Part shown: positions 1-5,458 of the stretch, one piece after another | Numbering within the stretch: the first letter of the stretch is position 1 | Layout: each line of letters starts with the position of its first letter | Origin: JAODBQ01 sp038213195 | Lineage (GTDB): Bacteria; Actinomycetota; Acidimicrobiia; Acidimicrobiales; Ilumatobacteraceae | Length of the DNA stretch: 5,775 nt | Assembly: GCA_038213195.1 (NCBI GenBank) | Contig: JBBQTN010000299.1 | Location: 1 to 5,775, forward strand | Direction of reading: 5' to 3' | Position numbers and translations under genes: made by a program | Notes under the pieces: generated by a model | Database searches by the model: none | The model's input: the letters and a program-made list of their open reading frames with translations, nothing else | What the model was told of the DNA's origin: nothing

Positions 1-22
1 AGCACGCTGTTACCGTTCACCT

Positions 23-94
23 CGCGAGTGCCCTCCCCGTTCGAGTCTTGATGTGTCGCAACACCAAGAATCCCTTACGGCGAGGGCACTTGCG
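23..94. other. Nested inverted repeat (possible structured RNA or IS-end hairpin)
   Basis: Bases 23-40 pair with 77-94 as an 18-position stem that has one mismatch (C36/C81) and one G-T pair (26/91); its core is AGTGCCCTC against GAGGGCACTT. Inside the loop a second stem forms: CTTG (47-50) with CAAG (65-68), and GTGT (53-56) with ACAC (61-64), closing on the tetraloop CGCA. Two stacked stems like this are unlikely by chance. The lack of a U-run after the stem argues against a classic intrinsic terminator. It could be a structured RNA, a subterminal hairpin of an insertion sequence, or a bidirectional terminator of a lost gene. I cannot choose between these from sequence alone. Confidence 0.5.
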
Positions 95-159
95 CGGATA
101 CGCGACCTACACCACCCCAGACTCCTGAACGATCAGGGCTAAACAACCGGCGTCGGCCC

Positions 160-558
160 GGTTCTACCGACCTCGATGGTGAACCGGTCACCGTCGACCG
201 GTTCCACCCTCACCACGTCGTTGTCGAGCTGGCCATCCGCGACATCAAACAAGCCGTCGGGCTCGAGCACATGCCGTCCGGCAACTTGCACGTCAACTCG
301 GCCGGGCTGCAATGCGTGGCTGCAATGCGCCGTGCTCGGCCCACAACCTGATCCGCTGGACCACCACCCTCGGCGCGATCCGCGCCGACGACGAACTCAC
401 GGTCGCCCGCACCACCCGCACCAACTACATCGCGATCCCTGGCCGGCTCGTCAACAACTCCGGAACAACCACCTCCGCCTACCGACCCACTGGACGTGGG
501 GCACCACGTCACCCACGTCCTGCAACAACTATGCGGTTTCGCCGTCGCTCCCGGATAG
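160..558 (+). pseudogene. IS1380-type transposase, C-terminal remnant, multiply frameshifted
   Basis: This is the last third of a DDE transposase that once moved an IS1380-type element. The protein is recovered by changing frame. In the frame of 175, DLDGEPVTVDRFH leads into VVELAIRDIKQAVGLEH and MPSGNLHVNSA. In the frame of 317 comes WLQCAVL. In the frame of 342 come HNLIRWTTTLGAI and TVARTTRTNYIAIPGRLVN. In the frame of 473 comes LRLPTHWTWGTT. In the frame of 502 comes HHVTHVLQQLCGFAVAPG, ending at TAG 556-558. The 'AIRDxK...GLxHxPSG...AHNLIRW...PGRLVN...LRLPxxW' series is the C-terminal signature I associate with this family. The first frame change is a 13-bp tandem duplication, and the second is an extra G near 338. 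The catalytic N-terminal part lies outside the window or is gone. No functional product is possible. Confidence 0.75.
305..330. repeat. 13-bp tandem duplication inside the IS1380 remnant
   Basis: The unit GGCTGCAATGCGT at 305-317 is followed at once by GGCTGCAATGCGC at 318-330, identical at 12 of 13 positions. Thirteen is not a multiple of three, so the duplication shifts the transposase frame. Removing one copy restores the expected protein reading, NSA followed by WLQCAVL. It therefore looks like a slippage duplication that helped kill the gene. Confidence 0.8.
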
Positions 559-813
559 GGCTGCGGCCCGCGGTCAGGCGCACCGCACCACACCCCGCAG
601 CGGCGACAACCCAAACCCGACCAGTAGTCTGGCCGTGCCGCGCCCGCCACACGCCAACCTCACCGCTCGACACCACAATCGACAGCCAGACTACCACCCA
701 CACCACCCGAGCCCGCCACGGCGATCGGCAAGAGCCAAACGGTGCATTCAGGTTGAGCGGGGCCGGTCATCGCTGACTCGAGCCGGTTTCGTACACGCCC
801 CGATCCGGACGGG
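559..813. other. Non-coding stretch, no gene recognised
   Basis: This stretch follows the IS1380 transposase stop. The plus strand is C-rich, with many ACC/CAC triplets between about 590 and 720. Several open frames cross it on both strands, but none has recognisable motifs or a plausible start with a ribosome-binding site. It probably includes the decayed 3' flank of the IS1380 element and the upstream region of the reductase operon. Confidence 0.4.
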
Positions 814-819
814 TATACT
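814..819 (+). promoter_or_regulatory. Candidate -10 box (TATACT) upstream of the reductase operon
   Basis: TATACT at 814-819 is a near-consensus sigma-70-type -10 hexamer in otherwise GC-rich sequence, 56 bases before the TTG start at 876. No good -35 hexamer lies at the usual distance; bases 788-796 are a poor match. Actinobacterial promoters often depend mainly on the -10 element, so the site is plausible but unproven. If active it would drive the broken reductase and the intact oxidoreductase behind it. Confidence 0.4.
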
Positions 820-865
820 CGACCCATCGTCGCGCTGAACGCGACACCGCCTGGCCCTACGACGC

Positions 866-870
866 GGAGG
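866..870 (+). promoter_or_regulatory. Ribosome-binding site GGAGG that fixes the TTG start at 876
   Basis: GGAGG sits five bases before TTG 876-878. Translation from that TTG gives LRSAALGETSLGTTAL, the expected N-terminus of an aldo/keto reductase, so site and start support each other. No ATG or GTG in this frame fits as well. Confidence 0.7.
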
Positions 871-875
871 TTGAT

Positions 876-1851
876 TTGCGTTCTGCCGCCCTAGGAGAAA
901 CCTCGCTCGGAACAACCGCACTCGACCGCCGCTGTGTGCCAGCCTGTTCTCGCTGCCGAGCAAGCGGGACGGGAGTGCGCTCGTGAGACAGGCGCTCGAC
1001 GGCATCCTTCACTTCGATGTTGCGGGGGCGTATCGATTGGTGGCCGCGCCGCCCAAGTTAGAAGCCTCACTCGGACGCGTCCGGAAAAACGTGACCATCG
1101 CCACGAAGTTCGGCGTCGCCCCACGTCCCTGGGTCCGTCCACCCGCGCGTTCTCTAGCCCCCGGGCGTGCGGTCATCGCCCGATCGGCAAGCCACAACCC
1201 TGGGCTTAGCACGCAGGCGAGAGGGCGGGGCGTCAGCGTGGCGGGCTTATTGCTCTACCGTTCGACGGGCTACACGGGGGTTCACGCGATACGCAGCATC
1301 ACCGCAAGCCGGCGACACCTCCAGGGTCGGCTACATCGGTATACTTCTTCTGGACGACCCCGAGTCGGGGACCGACACCGCTGGGATTCGCGACGCGATG
1401 CCCGGCGCCGAAGAGCGTGGTTAGGCGCGAGCGTGGGGGCTAGCGGGCGGTCGCGCCAGTGAAAGCGGCGGTCGACAGTATCGAGTGCGCGGTGCCTATC
1501 GTGCAGTTGACCTGGAGCCGCCGCGAGCAGTCGACGCTCCCAGAGCCGGGTTCCGCGGGTTCTTTCACCTTCGGCGCGATCGGCCGTGCGCTTCCGCGTC
1601 TCGTAAGAGTGCTCGAAGACGACCCTGCAACGAGTAATGAGCGTGCAGCCGCTCTCGCCATCAGCCGCGAATGGCTTGCGGCACGACTGCTCGCCCAAGC
1701 GATTGACAAGCACGAGAACGGCATCACGCTGCTCAACACTCATAGTTCGGAATACCTCGCGGCCGCCGCCAAGCACGCCACCGATGTGAACCTCACGACC
1801 ATCTTTTTCACCCTCGCGAAGCTGCTCGAAGGCTTGCGAAGCCGACGGTGA
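876..1851 (+). pseudogene. Aldo/keto reductase pseudogene
   Basis: This would be a cytoplasmic NAD(P)H-dependent (beta/alpha)8 oxidoreductase acting on an aldehyde or sugar substrate. The protein is spread over frames. LGETSLGTTAL is in the frame of 876. CASLFSLPSKRDG, QALDGILHFDVAGAY and NVTIATKFG are in the frame of 935. VGYIGILLLDDPESG is in the frame of 1320-1424. After an in-frame TAG (1422-1424) comes ARAWGLAGG, and from about 1445 the frame of 1459 gives VPIVQL and the tail KHENGITLLNTHSSEY. Of the family's D-Y-K-H tetrad, Asp (codon 1016), Tyr (1031) and Lys (1106) are visible. The expected His in 'LLLHDP' is replaced by Asp. Three frame changes (about 923-935, 1313-1330, 1440-1459) and one stop rule out a normal full-length product. 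Rejoined, it is about 325 codons, the usual family length. It ends eight bases before the oxidoreductase gene, which suggests an operon. Confidence 0.75.
1459..1851 (+). CDS. Open C-terminal piece of the broken aldo/keto reductase
   Basis: This is an uninterrupted 130-codon ORF from GTG 1459 to TGA 1849-1851. An annotation pipeline may call it hypothetical. I read it as the last 40% of the reductase pseudogene. It starts at the strand/helix unit ending VPIVQL, and KHENGITLLNTHSSEYL resembles the C-terminal segment where such reductases bind the adenosine phosphate of the cofactor. It lacks the whole catalytic half. No good ribosome-binding site precedes the GTG. If it is translated, its main effect may be to carry ribosomes up to the ATG at 1860. 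Confidence 0.35.
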   Translation: MKAAVDSIECAVPIVQLTWSRREQSTLPEPGSAGSFTFGAIGRALPRLVRVLEDDPATSNERAAALAISREWLAARLLAQAIDKHENGITLLNTHSSEYLAAAAKHATDVNLTTIFFTLAKLLEGLRSRR

Positions 1852-1859
1852 TGTGACGA

Positions 1860-3554
1860 ATGATCGAGGATATCGAGCAGCTGGGAGAGACCTCGTCATT
1901 GAGCGCTGATCTTGTCGTCGTCGGGGCAGGGCCAGCAGGCGTCGTCGCCGCCTTGGAGGTCGCTCGAGCGGGATTCGAGGTACTGCTCGTGGAGAGTGGC
2001 AGAGTAGGCTTTGACCACCGCACGCAGAGGCTCAGCGATGCCGAGTTGGCCGATCCTGATCGCCATGCAGAGATGGGAATGGCCGTCCGGCGGCAGCTGG
2101 GCGGTGCGAGTACGATCTGGGGTGGGCGCTGCGTCCCGTACGATCAAGTTGACTTCGACCACCGAGCCTTCGTTCCCGATGCTCGGTGGCCGGTGTCGTA
2201 TGATGAACTCTTACCGTATTTTGATCGCGCATCGCAGTGGTGTGTTGCGGGGCGCGCAGTGTTCGACCTTGCTGGCATGCCCCATCTGCCGCGGACGCTC
2301 GTGCCAGGGCTGACCAACGACCAAGTCGTCCGCGTGACCGACCTTGAGAGATGGTCCTTACCGACCGACTTCTGGCTTACCTATGAATCCGAACTCCGAG
2401 CCCGCAAAAACCTACGGGTGATCACCGGCCTTACCTGCAAGAGGATTGTCGTGAGCCGAGACGGCGCGACGCAGTTGGACTGCAGCACGATCGACAAGCG
2501 ATCCATCACACTGCTGGCGAAGCGGTACGTCCTCGCGTGTGGCGGACTAGAATCGACAAGGCTACTGCTAAACTCGCAGGCACCTGCGAGTCATGCAATC
2601 GGTGACCACTCGGGTCATTTGGGCCGATGGTACATGGGCCATATCGAAGGCGTCGTGGCGGATCTACAGTTCACCACAGACCCACGCCAGACTGTGTTCG
2701 GCTATGAGCGCGACATCGACGGTACATACGTGCGACGTCGTTTCAGCTTCACGCGCGAGTTTCAGCTGGAGCATCAACTGCCGAACGTGGCGGCATGGCT
2801 GGCCAACCCGCCGTTGGCGGATCCGAGCCATCGAAGTGGAGAGCTGTCCTTTGCGTACTTGGCGTTGCGGTCACCGGTTGGTCGTTTATTCGCTCCGGAT
2901 GCTCAGCGTCTCTCACTGATCGGCAAGCATGTGCCCGGAGCGCCTTATCCTTCCGCCGACGCAGGTCCGGTGCGGAGCCACCTCGGGAACATCGTAAGAG
3001 ACCCGATCTCTACGGCAAGGTTCATCTTCGGATTCGGACCAAAGCGATTTTTGAGCAAAGGTCGGCGCGCTCCAGGTTTCTTTGCCTTCAGCCGAAGCAA
3101 CACCTATCCGCTCCAGTACCACGGCGAGCACTTGCCGTGTCGTGAGAGTCGAGTCACGCTAGCGGCAGCGAAGGACGAACTGGATGTGCCCCGGCTCAAA
3201 ATCGATATTCGCTATTCCGAGGCAGACATCGAAGCGGTCGTCCGGGCCCACGACTATTGGGATGCCTTTCTCCGCCGACGTGAATGCGGACGGCTGCAGT
3301 ACCGAATGGCCGACGTTGCAGACGGCGTCCGACGGAATCTCGGCGGTGGTTTCCATCAGGTCGGGACCACACGCATGTCCGAGGATCCACGCAACGGCGT
3401 CGTCGATCGAAATCTGGCAATACACACGTTGCCGAACGTGCATGTCGCCAGCAGCAGCTCATTCGTGTCGTCGGGCCAGGCGAACTCGACGTTCATGATT
3501 GTCGTCTTTTCTGTTCGCCTCGGTGACTTCTTGCGACGGGTGCTTCGGGAGTAG
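1860..3554 (+). CDS. FAD-dependent GMC oxidoreductase
   Basis: This is a flavoenzyme of the glucose-methanol-choline family, which oxidises an alcohol or sugar hydroxyl through FAD; the substrate cannot be read from sequence. The Rossmann motif VVVGAGPAG (residues 19-27) is followed by Glu45, the usual ligand of the FAD ribose. GGASTIWGGRCVPYDQVDF (about residues 81-99) is the N-terminal GMC flavin-contact loop. WPVSYDELLPYFDRA follows, as in bacterial COG2303 members. The C-terminal GMC domain has FHQVGTTRM with His499 and SGQANSTFMIV with Asn542, the catalytic His/Asn pair. Length (564 residues) is normal and no stop or frameshift interrupts it. No signal peptide or membrane helix is visible, so it is likely cytoplasmic. 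No strong ribosome-binding site precedes ATG 1860; translation may be coupled to the gene ending at 1851. Codon choice looks less GC-rich than in the transposase remnants around it. Confidence 0.93.
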   Translation: MIEDIEQLGETSSLSADLVVVGAGPAGVVAALEVARAGFEVLLVESGRVGFDHRTQRLSDAELADPDRHAEMGMAVRRQLGGASTIWGGRCVPYDQVDFDHRAFVPDARWPVSYDELLPYFDRASQWCVAGRAVFDLAGMPHLPRTLVPGLTNDQVVRVTDLERWSLPTDFWLTYESELRARKNLRVITGLTCKRIVVSRDGATQLDCSTIDKRSITLLAKRYVLACGGLESTRLLLNSQAPASHAIGDHSGHLGRWYMGHIEGVVADLQFTTDPRQTVFGYERDIDGTYVRRRFSFTREFQLEHQLPNVAAWLANPPLADPSHRSGELSFAYLALRSPVGRLFAPDAQRLSLIGKHVPGAPYPSADAGPVRSHLGNIVRDPISTARFIFGFGPKRFLSKGRRAPGFFAFSRSNTYPLQYHGEHLPCRESRVTLAAAKDELDVPRLKIDIRYSEADIEAVVRAHDYWDAFLRRRECGRLQYRMADVADGVRRNLGGGFHQVGTTRMSEDPRNGVVDRNLAIHTLPNVHVASSSSFVSSGQANSTFMIVVFSVRLGDFLRRVLRE

Positions 3555-3567
3555 CTCGCGCTGCGGG

Positions 3568-4897
3568 TTCGAACGCCATTTTTATCTGCGGGCCATGCGC
3601 GAGCAACGTGTCGAGGTCATCGATGTCGACGAGGTGCGGCGCAGTAGTGTTGAGCCCGGACATCGCCGCCCGCTCACGACGGTGGTGGGCACCGTGACCA
3701 TGGACCGTCTTGCGTATCGCCACCGGGGCGTTGGCAACCTGCATCCCGCCGACGCAGCACTGAACCTACCCACCGAGCGCCACTCCCACGGTGTGCGCCG
3801 ACTGGCAGCCGTCGAGGCGACCAGGGGCTCCTTCGGGGACGCCGCCGAGGCCATCTTCCGGACTACGGGGTGGGGGGTCGGCAAGCGCCAGGTCGAAGAG
3901 CTCACCGCCCGAGCAGCGTCGACGTCGAGTACGTCTACGCTTCCCGCGCCGCCGAGCCTGGCGCGAGTGACGATGTGTTGGTGCTGTCGGCTGACGGCAA
4001 GGGCATCGTCATGCGGCCCGACTCATCGCGACGCGCGACAGAGAAGACCGCGGCCACCGCCACGTCGAAGGTTGAGTCGCGCCTGTCGAAAGGGCCAGAA
4101 CCGCTATCACAGGCGCACGGCCGGAGTCGGCGTCGTTTACGACCTCACACCCGTTCCCCGCGCCCCCGGCGACGCTCTCGCCTCCAACCTGATGCACCAC
4201 CGCGAGCACCGAAGGCCACAGGCAAGTGGCTGACGGCGATCGTCGAAGACGCCGCCGAGGTGATCACTTGCGTCCTCGACGAGGCCGAGCGTCGTGACCC
4301 TGACCACGAGCGGCGCTGGGTGACGGTGGTGGACGCCGACCCCACCATATCGACTGCATAGAGGCCCAGGCCGAGCAGCGCACGGTGAGCGTCACCATCG
4401 TCATCGACTTGATCCGCGTCATGGAGTACCCCGTGGGGCGCGGTGCGGTACTTCTTCGCTGAGGGCGACCTCGCTGCCGAGGCGTGCGAGCAGAACCGGC
4501 CCTGGCCGTTCTCAACGGCAACGCCGGTGAGCTCGCCGCCGGCGTTCGGCGCCGCGGGACCACGCTCGCGTTGGGCAAGCCCGACAGGCGCAAGGCCGAC
4601 GCCTGCGCCGACTACCTGACCAACAAGGCCGCCTACCTTGACTACCCGATCGCGCTGGCAGCTGGCTGGCCCGTCGCCACCGGCGTCATCGAAGGAACCT
4701 GCCGATTCTTCGTGACTGACAGGATGGACATCACAGGCGCCCGTTGGACCGTCGACCGGGCCGAAGCCGTGCTCAAGCTGCGGGCCGTGCGCTTCAACGG
4801 TGGCCTCGATGCCTACTGGGCGTTCCACATCGCACAAGAACGTCGACGCGTCCACCAAACCCGCTACATCAACGGCGCCGTCCCCCGAGTTGCGTGA
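3568..4897 (+). pseudogene. ISKra4-type transposase, N-terminally truncated and frameshifted
   Basis: This is a DDE transposase remnant. Recognisable blocks in order are LRAMREQRVEVID, NLHPADAALNLPTERHSHG, RRLAAVEATRGSF, GKRQVEEL (frame of 3568), VLVLSADGKGIVMRPD (frame 0, about 3980-4022), GVGVVYDLTPVPRAPGD (frame 1), KATGKWLTAIVEDAAEVI and RRDPDHERRWVTVVDADP (frame 0), HHIDCIEAQAEQ and VTIVIDLIRVMEY (frame 2, from 4346), PWGAVRYFFAEGDLAAEA (frame 0), then frame 2 from 4484 to TGA 4895-4897 with ADYLTNKAAYLDYPIALA, GVIEGTCR, DRMDITGARW and AEAVLKLRA. This needs six frame changes, near 3905, 4090, 4200, 4345, 4430 and 4487. About the first 70-80 residues of the family protein are missing: homology begins some 15-25 bases after the oxidoreductase stop. 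The longest open piece is 4484-4897. No active transposase can result. Confidence 0.85.
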
Positions 4898-4919
4898 TGA
4901 CCCTCCACCGGAGCCGCAC
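3568..4919 (+). mobile_element. Remnant of an ISKra4-type insertion sequence
   Basis: The element remnant contains the transposase pseudogene. Its left end is lost, since transposase homology begins mid-protein beside the oxidoreductase stop codon. Its right edge should lie between the transposase stop (4897) and base 4920, where integrase sequence on the opposite strand begins. Neither terminal inverted repeats nor a target-site duplication can be identified, as expected if the left side was deleted. Confidence 0.55.
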
Positions 4920-5143
4920 CCAATCGAGATAGTCGAACAGATGAGCCGGCCGCACCACGACAACAGCGAGACCACGATGAGCAAGGAATCCGAGGAATTT
5001 CGCCAGATCGAACGCGTAGTCAGGGATCCTCGCCGCAGAGAACCCCGCACGACGAGATGATCCAAGAACCGGTTCACCACCCCGTCCTCGACACTGTCGC
5101 CCCAAGCGATGCGACCACCAGACCGAACCACACGATTACACAT
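4920..5143 (-). pseudogene. Tyrosine recombinase/phage-type integrase, N-terminal fragment
   Basis: The minus strand from ATG 5143-5141 reads MCNRVVRSGGRIAWGD, then VVNRFLDHLVVRG. After a one-base deletion in a GGGG run (plus-strand 5043-5046) it continues in another frame as FSAARIPDYAFDLAKFLGF, LAHRGLAVVVVRPAH and LFDYLDW. This is the N-terminal SAM-like core-binding domain of a XerC/XerD-type integrase; 'AYAFDLxxFLxFLxxRGL...DLFDYLDW' is a typical pattern in actinobacterial members. The domain stops at about 4920, where the ISKra4-type remnant begins. The catalytic domain with the Arg-His-Arg-Tyr residues is absent from the window. GGGAGG five bases before the ATG supports the start. Confidence 0.7.
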
Positions 5144-5148
5144 CACGG

Positions 5149-5154
5149 CCTCCC
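5149..5154 (-). promoter_or_regulatory. Ribosome-binding site of the broken integrase
   Basis: The minus strand carries GGGAGG at 5154-5149, five bases before ATG 5143-5141. This favours that ATG over the adjoining GTG (5146-5144), which would be only two bases away. The signal is intact although its gene is broken. Confidence 0.6.
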
Positions 5155-5197
5155 GCCCCGAGTCTTTCCGGCCGTCAGCCCCTCAACAGACCCCGCA

Positions 5198-5408
5198 GTG
5201 CCAGCGACGAGCTGTCGTTTGCATCCGGTGATGGTGCGTCCGAGGCGGCGGACCTCGATCGGCTCACGTGTCAACGGATCGACCGAATCGATCAACAATT
5301 TCGTGACGTATCAACCGAGTCGCGTTCGGGTGCCGGCGCTTCGATCACTGCCGCATTCGCGCCCTCGTCGACGCCGGACAACGCCGCTTTCACCTACTTC
5401 CAACGTAA
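5198..5408 (+). pseudogene. ISL3-type transposase, C-terminal remnant with apparent internal inversion
   Basis: On the plus strand, 5263-5299 reads AHVSNGSTESINN if one missing base is allowed. In the frame of 5307 follow RINRVAFGCRRFDHCRIRA and LVDAGQRRFHLLPT, ending at TAA 5406-5408. This matches the C-terminus of ISL3-type transposases as I know it, 'SNGPTEAINNLIKRxKRVAFGFRRFxHYRIRALLYAG'. At least two indels and a TGA (5304-5306) break it. The block that should come just before, 'EVRRLGRTxxxWxxQIxAWH', is present but on the minus strand: 5256 down to 5198 reads EVRRLGRTITGCKRQLVA, then WH after a one-base slip. I see no clear ISL3 sequence left of 5198. The plus-strand part is well supported. 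The inversion is inference. Confidence 0.6.
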
Positions 5409-5458
5409 CTGGATAGCGGGTATGCGCCACTCTCCGCGCGCGGTCTGTAACGCTGTGG

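Noticed and set aside
131..760. Similar TCAGG-centred motifs near 131-144 and 743-757, which could be ends of the IS1380 element
   Set aside because: Both are in the same orientation and share too few bases to be called terminal repeats. I could not define a matching inverted partner.
176..838. A 220-codon plus-strand ORF at the left
   Set aside because: Only short pieces (WLQCAVL and LRLPTHW) carry IS1380-type motifs; the rest of the matching protein lies in other frames. The Pro/Arg/His-rich composition is typical of out-of-frame GC-rich DNA.
1340..1345. TATACT as a second candidate -10 box
   Set aside because: It lies within the codons for the conserved YIGILLL segment of the reductase pseudogene and has no start codon with a ribosome-binding site at a useful distance, so coding origin explains it.
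3499..4233. A 244-codon plus-strand ORF beginning at GTG 3499 inside the oxidoreductase
   Set aside because: Its first 25 or so codons are an out-of-frame reading of the oxidoreductase 3' end, and parts of it near 3905-4090 and after 4200 are out of register with the transposase. It is an accidental open stretch through a pseudogene.
4145..5146. A 333-codon open frame on the minus strand, the longest after the oxidoreductase
   Set aside because: Only its first 35 or so codons match an integrase. The rest is antisense to the ISKra4-type transposase coding blocks and has no motifs of its own, so it is a high-GC shadow frame and not a single gene.
5262..5317. Minus-strand reading KLLIDSVDPLTREP directly before EVRRLGRT, suggesting a continuous minus-strand ISL3 gene
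   Set aside because: The same bases on the plus strand encode the much better conserved SNGSTESINN block. The minus reading is most likely its antisense shadow.
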